Positions 17,574-26,340 of a DNA stretch of 38,519 nucleotides are shown in pieces (position 1 is the first letter of the stretch; every line of letters begins with the position of its first letter). Made by a program: the position numbers and the translations under genes. The DNA is from Chrysochromulina parva. Its lineage: Eukaryota; Haptophyta; Prymnesiales; Chrysochromulinaceae. The stretch is taken from positions 1-38,519 of the forward strand of contig PJAB01000136.1 of the NCBI GenBank assembly GCA_002887195.1, in the 5' to 3' direction. The notes beneath the pieces are model-generated. The model did not search any database. It was not told the DNA's origin and saw only the letters and a program-made list of their open reading frames with translations.

Positions 17574-17589
17574 GTGTGAATATTCACAC
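17574..17589. repeat. Perfect 16-bp palindrome at a gene end
   Basis: GTGTGAATATTCACAC is a perfect palindrome that overlaps the GST-like stop codon (17584-17586). It lies in the 80-bp gap upstream of the BTB gene. It could be a promoter element for the BTB gene or a 3'-end structure for the GST transcript. Confidence 0.8.
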
Positions 17590-18918
17590 TTGTGCGCGAG
17601 TCGCCGACAATACCTCCTGGCGCAGCGGCAGCTCGCTCTCGCGCTCGATGCGCCAACGCGGCCTGACAGCACGAAAGGCCTCGAGGACTTCGAGCCTATC
17701 TAGCCACTTGGTGACCGAGGCAAGCTCCATCGACCGGCTCGGCGCGAGCTCGAGGCTCCTATAGAAGCTGAGCGGCCGTTGCAGGCGCCACGCCGTGTAG
17801 CCGAGCCGCCGCCGCTCGCCGCGCGCACCGCCGACGGTAAAGGCACCATACTCGAGGGCACGCGGCACGTGGAGCGGCAGCGGCGGCTCCGAGGTGGCAG
17901 CGGCGGTGGCACTCCCACGGGCGGTCTTGGCCTCCGCGGCAGCCCCATCGAGGTGCGCATCGAGCGCGTGCACGAGTTGCGCGAGAAAGGGCCAGTGCTC
18001 TGCGAAGAGGCCGCGGAACAGCGGGTCGAGCGTCGCTGGTACCTCATCAGATGCTAGGAATGCACCGGAGATGGTGTCACCTGGAGTCGCGTCGTGGCGG
18101 CGGCAAGGCAGGTTCGGAAAGGCCGGGTCTGTGGCATGGCCATGCAATCTCTCCATCCAGCGGACGACGTTCGGTGCCCCCCCAAAGAGCGCCTCGCGCG
18201 AGTGTGGGTCGCGGTACAGATGGGCCCAAAGTGGCCCGTAGAGTGAGAAGTCGCCCCTGCACGGCCGATCGCCGAGCAGGAAGGCGTGCGAGGCCGCGCC
18301 GAAATGGCCCTCCAGCGCCGAGATCAGCGTGGTCGAGTAGCGCTCGGCGCCTGCTCGCGTCGCCTCGCTTTGCACGCCCTGCACCGTGCGGAAGCTCTGC
18401 ATCTTCGAGACGAACGGTGCGACGAGCCGCGCCGAGATGGCGGCGGGCAGAAGCGGGAAGGCGCAGCGTCCAAACTCGCGCGTGGCCCAGGCAGCATTCT
18501 CGGCGTCGTTCCATCGGTGGTGCAACGCGAGCATTGGTAGCCATTCATCGGCGTGCAGCTCGATCATGAGCGATGCCAGCTGCTGCGCCGCCCCAGACGG
18601 CTTCGTGATTGGCTGTGGGTGCTGCGACTCGATCTCGTCGCAGATAACGGCAGAGTCCTGCCGCCATTCGCCATTTCCAAGCCGCACCGTGGGCATGATG
18701 AGTCTGCCGACACTTGGCTTGATGCGAGCCAGCAGCTGCAGCGCCGATGGTGTCGCGTCAGTGAACGGGATGCCCTTATACGCCAGCAACGCGCGCACCT
18801 TGGCCGTGTATGGCGACGCGAGCCAGCCAAAAAGAGTGCAGCCGGCAAAACGCTCATCGGGTGTCTGTAATCCACCACGGCGGTGGGTGACCGCTCGGCT
18901 GACACGAGGCACCGACAT
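17584..18918 (-). CDS. Glutathione S-transferase-like protein with C-terminal extension
   Basis: 444 aa from ATG 18918 (the longest frame would use GTG at 18966, inside a dispersed repeat). N-terminal thioredoxin-like domain: CTLFGWLASPYTAKVRALL (27-45), the cis-proline strand LIMPTVRL (73-80), and QDSAVICDEIE in the glutathione gamma-Glu binding position. The C-terminal helical domain contains LLGDRPCRGDFSLYG (214-228), the usual buried Asp N-cap. About 120 further residues follow, Ala-rich and then RLGYTAWRLQRPLSFYRSLEL, which is longer than a standard GST (about 220 aa). The GST class cannot be assigned. It probably conjugates or reduces electrophiles in the cytosol, since no plastid presequence is evident. 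It lies between the BTB gene and the carotenoid hydroxylase-like gene on the same strand. Confidence 0.85.
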   Translation of the reverse strand: MSVPRVSRAVTHRRGGLQTPDERFAGCTLFGWLASPYTAKVRALLAYKGIPFTDATPSALQLLARIKPSVGRLIMPTVRLGNGEWRQDSAVICDEIESQHPQPITKPSGAAQQLASLMIELHADEWLPMLALHHRWNDAENAAWATREFGRCAFPLLPAAISARLVAPFVSKMQSFRTVQGVQSEATRAGAERYSTTLISALEGHFGAASHAFLLGDRPCRGDFSLYGPLWAHLYRDPHSREALFGGAPNVVRWMERLHGHATDPAFPNLPCRRHDATPGDTISGAFLASDEVPATLDPLFRGLFAEHWPFLAQLVHALDAHLDGAAAEAKTARGSATAAATSEPPLPLHVPRALEYGAFTVGGARGERRRLGYTAWRLQRPLSFYRSLELAPSRSMELASVTKWLDRLEVLEAFRAVRPRWRIERESELPLRQEVLSATRAQV

Positions 18919-18951
18919 GGGGTAATTGTGAGCCCCGTGAACACGGCCTCG

Positions 18952-19058
18952 TGTGAACGTTAACACGACAGACGCGACAACCGGTGCTACGGACTGTTAC
19001 TGCCCGCTCAGGATACACACTGACACACACCTTACATGACCCCATACGAGACGCGGAG
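18952..19058 (+). repeat. Dispersed ~100-bp repeat, copy 1
   Basis: Matches 29847-29946. The first 41 bases are identical; the rest differ by about four substitutions, one 1-bp and one 8-bp indel. It begins TGTGAACGTTAACACGACAG and ends GAGACGCGGAG. It sits 33 bp upstream of the GST-like ATG and within the 3' region of the carotenoid hydroxylase-like gene. Confidence 0.92.
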
Positions 19059-19169
19059 CATGCGCGCGCTGGCGGCGTTGAGGACGGTTTGGGCGTCGGC
19101 GGCTTGCATGGCGGAGGTGGCGAAGCGCGCGCTGCAGCGGAGCCAGCCTGTTGGTCCGCTTCCTCCTAC

Positions 19170-20357
19170 TCACTCAAGCTTTGCGTGGCTCTCGGCGTGC
19201 AGCTCGGGCAAGTGGGCCTCGCGAGAAGGCCAAAGCAGCCACGGTAGCTCTCTCGTACCGCGTCGGCGCAGCTCGTCGGCGCAAGCTGTCCAGACAAGGC
19301 CGTATCGATAGAAGGGCACTGTGGGCATGAGGTGGTGCACGTTGTGCATGTTCTGCGAGAGCAAGAGGGCCGTCAGGAACGGCGAGGGCGCGTCCTTCCT
19401 AATGAGGGAGGGCGCGCCGGTGATAACTGAGGTGGCGACGAATGGGTCGGTGGTGTAGTGATGCGGACGATGCGGCAAGTAGTCGAAGACATACATCAAC
19501 CAAGTGGTCGAACCCAAGAAGGGGAGCAACCAATAGTGGATCGCCGACATATCCCACATCCACCACAACACTGTCAAGAACGCGGGCATGATCACGCCCA
19601 GGTCCAGATTGACGACGCGCTCCCATCTCACTTCGTCGAGCGACCTGCCCACCGCGTAGGCGTGGTAATTGTTGAAGGCCGTCAGCCAGCGAAGCGGCAA
19701 GAAGAGCAAGGGCCCAGATCCAGCCCAATGATCGGGATCGCTTGCCGGATCGTTCAGATGCGCGTGATGCGCGAGGTGGATGAACGAAAAGACGCGATAC
19801 ACGCCCGCAAAAGGGAGAGCGGACAAGTAGCCGAGCACATCGTTCCAGACGTGCGACTTGGGCACGAGGGCGCGATGGACCGCGTCATGCATGGGAGTGA
19901 AGCTGAGGAAGATACCGACCGCACAGATGAGCGACGCCAGCCCCGATGGCACCCGACGAGTGTGCCCAGCCCACGCACCGCCCAGCCATGCGCCTACGCC
20001 AACAAGGGCTAGGGCAACGGTCGGCCACGCAATCGGCGGTCGAAGATCATTGGGGCGGTATTGGCGAAGTGCGTCGCGCCAGGAATCGTCGATCACGGAG
20101 GTGCTGGCGTCGTGCTTCACGGCTCGTGGTGCTCTCACCTCCGGGCTTTGGTAGCATAGCAACCGCACCACCGTGAACGCCATCAGCCCATTGAGCAGGG
20201 TGCCCAAGACAGTGGCAGAATTCACCGCGTCAGTCGAGAGCTCGCCGCGGGCCTTTGGGTTGGACGGGTTGAGAACCGACAGGGTCGCGCATATGCAGGC
20301 CACTGTCGCACCGTTGAGCGCGATGAGTTCGGCGATGGCGTGTAAACGTGTTCTCAT
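19170..20357 (-). CDS. CrtR-type beta-carotene hydroxylase-like membrane di-iron enzyme
   Basis: 395 aa from the first ATG, 20357 (a TTG frame would extend 29 aa). It has the His clusters of the membrane fatty-acid desaturase/hydroxylase superfamily: HDAVH (157-161), HLAHH (194-198) followed by AHLNDPASDPDHW, HRPHH (296-300) after FDYLP, and HNVHH (338-342) followed by LMPTVPFYRYG. The combination FDYLPHRP plus QNxHxxHHLxPxxPxYxY is characteristic of cyanobacterial CrtR beta-carotene hydroxylases as I recall them, rather than of acyl desaturases. It has two N-terminal membrane segments and two to three more between the His boxes. It would hydroxylate beta-ionone rings to give zeaxanthin; a related fatty-acid or other hydroxylase is the alternative. 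No clear plastid presequence is visible at this start. It is divergent, over 204 bp, from the ZC2HC gene. Confidence 0.85.
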   Translation of the reverse strand: MRTRLHAIAELIALNGATVACICATLSVLNPSNPKARGELSTDAVNSATVLGTLLNGLMAFTVVRLLCYQSPEVRAPRAVKHDASTSVIDDSWRDALRQYRPNDLRPPIAWPTVALALVGVGAWLGGAWAGHTRRVPSGLASLICAVGIFLSFTPMHDAVHRALVPKSHVWNDVLGYLSALPFAGVYRVFSFIHLAHHAHLNDPASDPDHWAGSGPLLFLPLRWLTAFNNYHAYAVGRSLDEVRWERVVNLDLGVIMPAFLTVLWWMWDMSAIHYWLLPFLGSTTWLMYVFDYLPHRPHHYTTDPFVATSVITGAPSLIRKDAPSPFLTALLLSQNMHNVHHLMPTVPFYRYGLVWTACADELRRRGTRELPWLLWPSREAHLPELHAESHAKLE

Positions 20358-20561
20358 GCGTATGAACTTGTGTGGGTCGGTGCTCGAAGAGAGCTCTCGA
20401 AGAGGGCGGCGACGAAACGAAATCGTGCGAGATCTCCGAGACAATCGAACGTCAATTTCTGTCCCACTTTTACGAAAAAGTGACCGCGACGGCGCGACGA
20501 CTCAACAATAGGCGAAGTCAAAAGGCGAAGGTGACTGCCGGCCAAGCCGGAAGCTGGATAC
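20358..20561. promoter_or_regulatory. Divergent promoter region
   Basis: 204 bp between the ATG of the minus-strand carotenoid hydroxylase-like gene and the ATG of the plus-strand ZC2HC gene. It must hold both promoters unless 5' exons exist. No clear core motif is seen. Confidence 0.5.
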
Positions 20562-21653
20562 ATGGCTTCGGAGAAAGCAGAGCTTCTGACCGAGGCGCTC
20601 GCGGCGATCATCGACCTCGTGCCCGAGCTCGACCGGAACGATTATGCCTATATCGCCAAGGTGCATCCATGGGCGACGGACTCTTTCCTTTCGGGGTTGC
20701 TTGCGATGAGCGAGGGTGAGCTGACGGATGACACGAGGCTGATCGGACAGCTCATGCAGCAGCTGCAGGCGCAGCAGGCTACCATTGTGACGCTCGAGAC
20801 CAATTTTGGCAACGCCGTAGTCGACGCCGACGTGCCCACGCCACCGCCTGCCGCATGGCAGCAGCAGCAGAGAAGCCAAAAGCCGAGTGACGAGGCCGTA
20901 TGGCAGCAGCAGCAGCAGCAGCCGCGCCCCGGCAGCCGGGCAGCAGACCCCGCTTCCCCGCTTGCACAGCGCCCGCTTGCGCAGCGCCCGTCCGGCTCCC
21001 CGCTTCCCCAGTCCGAGGCACCTAGGAAGCCTGGACCGGCCGATCGCCCGCCCAAGGCTGATCCGAAGGTGCGGCCTGCGTCCCCGCGCGCCGACGACCG
21101 GCCACCTGGAAAGCACCCGCAGCCCAAGCAGAAGCAGCAGCAGCAGGCGCCGTCGTACGACGAGTACCCCGAGGAGAATATCTCGACGCAAGTGTCGCCA
21201 GTGCCCAAGCGACCAGTGCCCAAAACCAAACCGAAATCCAAAGCCAAGGGACGCGATCCGGAGGACGACGGGGACGGCACCATCCCGTGGAGCGAGTTCG
21301 CGGAGGATGGCGAGGGCGGCACGGTGCAGCCCGCCGACGCGGCCGAGGAGGAGGAGATGGCTCGCCGGCGCAACACGCGAGAAGAGATTCGGTTCAACTC
21401 AATCTCCGAAGAGCTCAAGGCCATCAACGCGGGATTGATCGACCCCAGCGAGATCTCGACCGTGTCCGCCGTGGACACGCGCCAGGCGTGCCAGCACTGC
21501 GGGCGCAAGTTCCTGCCCGACCGCCTCGGCCGCCACATCAAGGTCTGTGAGGACCTCAAGCGTGGCAAGGAATGGCGCGGCACCTGGAAGTCGCCTCACA
21601 AATCCGACCTCGACTCTCAAAAGTCGTTACTGACGAGCAGCTTCAAGGTGTGA
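20562..21653 (+). CDS. ZC2HC-type zinc-finger protein
   Basis: 363 aa from ATG 20562. An N-terminal helical segment (1-80: AAIIDLVPELDRNDYAYIAKV) is followed by a Gln/Pro-rich disordered centre with polyQ runs and a basic stretch (PKTKPKSKAKGRD). A conserved C-terminal part follows: RRRNTREEIRFNSISEELKAINAG and then the finger ACQHCGRKFLPDRLGRHIKVC near 307-328 (C-x2-C-x11-H-x3-C). This is the C2HC finger of the ZC2HC1/FAM164 type, usually in tandem in animals and single in many protists. Such proteins are poorly characterised; several are associated with cilia or centrosomes. Function is not inferred further. Confidence 0.85.
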   Translation: MASEKAELLTEALAAIIDLVPELDRNDYAYIAKVHPWATDSFLSGLLAMSEGELTDDTRLIGQLMQQLQAQQATIVTLETNFGNAVVDADVPTPPPAAWQQQQRSQKPSDEAVWQQQQQQPRPGSRAADPASPLAQRPLAQRPSGSPLPQSEAPRKPGPADRPPKADPKVRPASPRADDRPPGKHPQPKQKQQQQAPSYDEYPEENISTQVSPVPKRPVPKTKPKSKAKGRDPEDDGDGTIPWSEFAEDGEGGTVQPADAAEEEEMARRRNTREEIRFNSISEELKAINAGLIDPSEISTVSAVDTRQACQHCGRKFLPDRLGRHIKVCEDLKRGKEWRGTWKSPHKSDLDSQKSLLTSSFKV

Positions 21654-22720
21654 CCGCGGCGCCAAGCTGTGAATGCAAGGCCTGCGAGACCCAAGCGCTG
21701 CCATGTGGCACGTTCTGCAATTAGCGCTCGCGGCGGTGTGTGGTCTTGCGCGTCTCTCGGCTCTCCCCGCCCCAACCGCCCGCAAGCCTCTCTCACGTCG
21801 TGGTCGGCGCCCCTCGTCTGTCGCCGCTGGCCGCGAGCGCATGCTTCAGGTTCAGCGAACATGTATGATAGAACATCAGAGCCTACCTACTTTCCCTCTG
21901 GCCCTCTGCTCCTCACTGGTTACATAACATTGGAAATTGGTAATACTACGTCAGCAATGTCACATTCCGAATGTCCGTTTTCATGCCGACATGCCCTCTT
22001 GCCTCTAATCGGATATCGGTAATCCCCGGCCCGTCCACTACAGCGTGGATTGTCCAAGTCGGACGAGAGCGACCCTCAATCTCGATGAGGGGAAGGCACA
22101 GCTGCGGGTACACTTGTTGAGTGCTGTGGGTTCGGTTGGAGAAGACACGAAGAAGGCAACCCGTGGCAGGACTCGTGGCGTCGTGGGTAGGCTTACGTTA
22201 GGCATCACACGCCCGATCGCGGATCGGCCGATGGCGATGCCGTCACCGGCGGATCAGCGAGCAGACAGCTACAGTGTACAGAAGCACGACGTCTCGAAAA
22301 CGAAAAGGCAAGATATACGCGCCCGAGGACTTGGGAAAAAGGGCAAGGAAGGATGGCGTTGCAAAGAGGCGAGCTCAGGATGAAGATAAGAAGCATTCCG
22401 AAGGTGAGACTGCAGACTCAGAAACCGGACGGAGAGCGGGCGCATGAGTGGGCGCCGGTTGGTGAGAGTTTTGAGTTTGTGAGAGTGTTCAGCGTGTAGA
22501 AATGGGATGAGCATGACTGATGCCTGACATCGGTGTTCCCCCATAACGCCACGCTTTGCATGCTTGGGTCCGTGCCCTCGCCACGTGTGCCGTTGCCGCT
22601 CCGCGGCGGTTGTTACTTACTTACTTACATGCCCTGGTGCCCAGAGAGGTACGGCTTTCGGGTTGGGAACTCTCGATTTATTTGTTCAGGCTGCAGAGAC
22701 TGCTCAGATGCGTCTCAGAC
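21654..22720. other. Intergenic region, no gene recognised
   Basis: 1067 bp between the convergent ZC2HC gene and the small basic-protein gene. Base composition is mixed and less GC-rich around 21860-22000 and 22380-22530. Short TTAC repeats occur at 22613-22628. Open frames present begin with GTG or lack any recognisable motif. A structural RNA cannot be excluded by eye. Confidence 0.45.
22677..22682 (-). terminator. Candidate polyadenylation signal AATAAA (minus strand)
   Basis: TTTATT on plus, reading AATAAA on minus, lies 39 bp after the stop of the small basic-protein gene. The spacing suits a genuine 3' end. Confidence 0.5.
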
Positions 22721-22984
22721 TCAGATGTCCATGGCTGCAGCGCTCGTAGCTCCGCTCTTGCTGAGAAGCCGCAACCGCTGATCCTTCTTCTTGATCTTTT
22801 TGGCGCTGAGGCTCTTGACAATGCGCTTGCCGTCCGCAGACGTTTTGAGTGTGACAGCACGGTGTTTCGGAATGCCAGCAACCTCGGCATTCTTACGCTG
22901 CTCCCTCCGCCTGTCCCTTCGCCGCTGATCACGGCTCTTGCCGCGCACGCGGTCGTCGGAGTGCACGCGGCCGACACCGGCCAT
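22721..22984 (-). CDS. Small highly basic protein, possible nucleolar/ribosome-biogenesis factor
   Basis: 87 aa from ATG 22984. It is rich in Lys and Arg (RDQRRRDRRREQRKN) with a C-terminal block KSLSAKKIKKKDQRLRLL ending in MDI. This resembles small nucleolar proteins such as human C11orf98, where an SGKK-RRK block precedes a short acidic end; this is a weak recollection, not an alignment. An AATAAA 39 bp after the stop supports a real transcript. It lies alone in a 2.4-kb gene-poor stretch between ZC2HC and MADS genes. Chance open frames of this size are common in GC-rich DNA, so confidence is moderate. Confidence 0.52.
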   Translation of the reverse strand: MAGVGRVHSDDRVRGKSRDQRRRDRRREQRKNAEVAGIPKHRAVTLKTSADGKRIVKSLSAKKIKKKDQRLRLLSKSGATSAAAMDI

Positions 22985-24076
22985 CCTCTTGGGCTTCGAG
23001 GACTCACTTCGGAGACGTCGTTACAGGGCAGTGTGAATCGGCTGTGAATTGGCTGTTTTGTAAGTTTGGCCCGGCCCGGTCGCGGTCCGGCGGGCCCCGC
23101 GGCCGCCGCGCACGCGCGCCGCCGCGCGCTGGGGCGGCGTTCGGTCGGCGCCCGCGTCCGACTCCGAGGTCCGAGCCCGCGAGCCCGTCAGTCGACATAG
23201 TGGCGGTGCCGCCTCAATGATGCTCAAACAAATCGTGGAACAGGGGGTGATCTCTCACACGGCCCCGCCGAGCGCCCCGCCCCCCCCGCCCTTGCTGCGT
23301 GCACACCGTCTAGCTCGACGTCTAGTCCATTACGCCGGCCGCGGCACGGCCGACCGCGGCCGTAGCCGCCCGTACGATAGCCGCGCCATGCGCACCGACA
23401 TACTCACATAGCACACTCGAACCGTTGGTACCGAAGCGCCTCACGGACACTGTGCCGCCACGCGTACGCAGTCGGTTAGCCGCGTCCGGTCTACACCCGA
23501 GACACCCGACCCGCCGACACACCCATGCCTCCTACAGTTCAGAGGTATCGTACCAGCTCCTCCCCTCGCATATCAAGCGGAAGTCGCTCTCGTCCGATGA
23601 CGAGCTGCGCCACTAATCAAATGATGGCAACCAGACCGCACAATGCGACAGCCACTTCTCACAAAGCGGCAGCCACAGTGCCATCGCATGCCCCCCCACC
23701 GCCCGTCTGTGCCTCCGCCATCCCCACCCATCGAGCGATTTAACCCTTCAAGAGGCCTGCCGCACGCCACTCCTCGCGGCGCACCGGCCCCTGCTCAGCC
23801 GCCAGGCCGCCATGGCGAACGGCGAGAGTTTCCCTTGCATCCTCCATGGTACGAGTGGACTCGCTCCCCGACGCTTCTCATAGCTTCGCAGCCCCCCCTC
23901 GGATTCCCCACGAGCATACCCACACGTGCGCCACGCACGTTGAAGTGCTCAGTCATTCCCACATCTCCCGCAGCTGAGCACGTGCTCAAGGTCGCGCGGG
24001 GTGCAAACCCGTGCCGTTTTCGCCCCGCGCAGTGGAGGATCACCCTCCTTTGGCGTTTGCCTCTTCAACGGCCGCC
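22985..24076. other. GC-rich intergenic region, no gene recognised
   Basis: 1092 bp: promoter side of the small basic-protein gene and 3' side of the MADS gene. Very CpG-rich at 23065-23170, C-rich at 23265-23290. No supported coding frame. Several short open frames are compositionally unlike the neighbouring proteins. Confidence 0.45.
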
Positions 24077-25311
24077 CTAACGGCCGGCGATAACGCGACT
24101 TCCGGGCGAGGCCGCATGAGTGGCCCCCTCCTGCGCCAGGGCCGAATACGCGTCACCTGCCGTCCCCAGCGGTGAGAGCGGCGAGGGCACGGAGGGGCCA
24201 TACCCTGGAGGGCCATACCCTGGCTGCTGGATCACGAACGCGGTCGGCTGCCCGTACATGATGGGTTGTGCGGCGTGCACGGGCGCGACCACGCCGGGGG
24301 CCAGGGGCGATTGCTTCGTGGGGGAGTAGCAGCCCGGCGTCGGCCCTAAGCTCGCCGTTGGGAACGACGGGGGGGCCGACGTCGGCGGGTAGGCATGGGG
24401 GCGCATGCCGGCCTTATCGAAGTTCGAGGCGGCACCGTCCCCCGCGGCGGCCGTCGGCGTCGTGACAGAGGACGTGGGGCCGACAATCACGGTCGTGCAA
24501 TTAATCGGGACTCGCTCGGGGGGTACGATCGAGAGTGCCGTGCGCGGTGGCTCCTTCTCGGCGGGGGCGCTCGAGGGGGCGATCGCTGTCGGGTAGAGAG
24601 ATGATGCGAGCGCCAGGGCAACCCGCTCCGCCGGTTCCATTACGGCAGGGGCAGGTTCGGCCATGTCCACGAACGCTGCCGCCGTGGGCAGCAAGTTCTT
24701 CGGCGATATCGTCGCTGGGGCCAGTACGCCGGTGGGAATCGATGTCATGCCCGTCGATCCAGCCGTCGGCAGTTGGCTCAGTATCGGGGGGGGCGTGGGC
24801 GCCATGGCTGAGAGTGGCATGCTGGGCGCCATGCCTGGAGGGTGGCCGATCATGCCGAAGGGCGTGCCGGGGGCGATGCCGGGGGCGATGCCGGGGGTGA
24901 TGCCGGGGGCGATGCCGGGGGTGATACCGGGGGGCATGACGGGGGGCATGCCGACCGGCACGCCAGGAATTGAAGACCATCCTGAGTGATCAATGTACTC
25001 GTACTGCACGGGCGCTTGTGCGGGAGGCATACTGTTGGGTGGCATCTGCATGTGCATCGGCATAGACCCCGGCGAAATCTGCTTCTGGCTGTGCATTCCC
25101 GCATGCTGCGGCTCGGCCGGCGGCGGTGGCTGCTGAGCGTGCTGCGGCTGCGCGTACGAGCCGTTGGCACCTAGCGGCTGTGCCGGATAGCATTGGTACT
25201 GATGCATGAAGCTATTATAGACGGCTTGCTGCTGCTGCTGCTGCTGCATGAGGAGCTGCTGCTGCTGCTGCTGATGCTGCTGCTGCAGAAGCTGCTGCTG
25301 CTGCTGGAGAA

Positions 25312-25382
<71 letters not shown>

Positions 25383-26098
25383 GCCGCCGCCATCTGGAGC
25401 AACTGGTGCTGGGGCCATGCGCTTGGGCCACATGCACTGGGGGGGATCTGCGAAGCGCCAGGGGGTGGCTGCGGGGCGATCATCGCTTGCGGGTCCATCG
25501 TCTGTGGGGGCATCGCGGCCATCAGTTGGTAACCGCCCATGCCGTGCACTTGGGCGCCCATCTGCTGCATGCACATGGCTGCGGCGGCCACCGCCGAGCC
25601 AGACATCGGCCCCGATCCGCCCACGTGCGGTGGCTTGTGCGGGAGCGGACCGCCTCCATTGTAGCGCTCGTCCTCGTCGTCCTCATCGTCGTCGTCGTCA
25701 TCACCCCCCTTGCCAGAAGCACCCGCCGCCCGCACCTTATCGCGAAAATAGTCCGCCGTAGTAATCACCTGCGTCCGCAGACGGGCGCGTCCCAACGGTG
25801 AGCGGCACGGCGCCAACACGGAACAAAAAGGCCCAGGGAGAGCGAGCGGGCGGCAGGGTGGACACACCTCCGGCATCTCCCCATAGGTACGCCAACCCTC
25901 GAGCACGTCCTCAAGGCTCGAGCTCGAGTATACGGTCATCTTATGATTGCTGCTGAAGACGATCAGGCCAACCGTCGCGTCGCACAGGATTGCAAGTTCG
26001 GTGGCCTTCTTTATCAGCCCCGCCTTGCGCTTCGCGAACGTGACGGTGCGGTGGCGCTCATTGGTGATTCGGGCGATCTCTATTTTCCGGCGTCCCAT
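24077..26098 (-). CDS. MEF2-like MADS-box transcription factor with long polyglutamine tract (contains a probable intron)
   Basis: 673 codons uninterrupted from ATG 26098; about 640 aa if the in-frame intron 25769-25867 is removed. Residues 1-60 are a textbook MADS domain: [45 protein letters not shown]. The MEF2-type continuation [11 protein letters not shown] follows. After the intron come an acidic patch ([14 protein letters not shown]), a Met/Pro/Gln-rich activation-type region with a run of about 24 Gln, and a (PGIAPGIT)n region. MADS factors bind CArG or MEF2 sites as dimers and act in the nucleus. No plant-type K box is seen, so it is a protist/MEF2-type (type II-like, non-MIKC) factor. 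The promoter contains an 18-bp palindrome and a near-CArG box. Confidence 0.9.
24855..24950 (-). repeat. Coding minisatellite (PGI[AT])n
   Basis: Repeated 12-15-bp units of the type GGGGGCGATGCC encode the [22 protein letters not shown] stretch of the MADS protein. Confidence 0.8.
25312..25382 (-). repeat. (CAG)n trinucleotide repeat, about 24 units
   Basis: A 71-bp uninterrupted GCT/CTG run on plus reads CAG on the coding strand and encodes about 24 Gln. Further interrupted CAG runs (Leu- or His-punctuated) continue to about 25226. Confidence 0.95.
25769..25867 (-). other. Probable in-frame intron of the MADS gene (99 nt)
   Basis: On the coding strand, GAG is followed by GTGTGT at 25867 and the segment ends CGCAG before GTGATTAC at 25768. 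Removal joins MPE to VITTADYF, deleting a Cys/Pro/Arg-rich stretch unlike the rest of the protein. It lies just after the MADS/MEF2 domain. Its length is a multiple of three and it has no stop, which is why the frame stays open. Confidence 0.7.
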
Positions 26099-26295
26099 GA
26101 TCGGCGAGGGCTGCTGCTTTGGGGACCTCAGCAGTACGCGCTCACGTGTGACGCACGACGGACGCGGGCGCGCGCGCGCGATCGATTCGCTCGAGTCTGC
26201 CCTCGCGTTCTAATATGGGCACGCTGCCCCTCTCCACGCGATCTCTATTTGTGGAGGCCCATGTAACGTAACGTCAAAATAGCTGCGTGGAGGTT

Positions 26296-26313
26296 TGATG
26301 ACCGCGGTCATCA
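26296..26313. repeat. Perfect 18-bp palindrome
   Basis: TGATGACCGCGGTCATCA is a perfect 9+9 palindrome in the 242-bp gap between the GT77 stop (26341) and the MADS ATG (26098), about 200 bp upstream of the MADS ATG. It could be an operator-like site for a dimeric factor such as a bZIP, or a 3' structure of the GT77 mRNA. Confidence 0.8.
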
Positions 26314-26340
26314 GTCCCCGCTTTCAGCACACGCGTTACC

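Noticed and set aside
22045..22383. Plus-strand 112-codon frame in the 21.7-22.7 kb gap
   Set aside because: Starts at GTG, composition not protein-like, no motif.
23990..24030. GGTGCAAACCCG resembling a tRNA T-arm
   Set aside because: No acceptor, D or anticodon arm of suitable spacing could be paired around it.
23643..24080. Plus-strand 145-codon open frame in the gene-poor 23-24 kb stretch
   Set aside because: Pro/Arg-rich, no motif, and it ends overlapping the MADS stop on the other strand; probably non-coding.
25193..25801. Plus-strand frame encoding a long polyleucine run
   Set aside because: Other-frame reading of the CAG repeat of the MADS gene.
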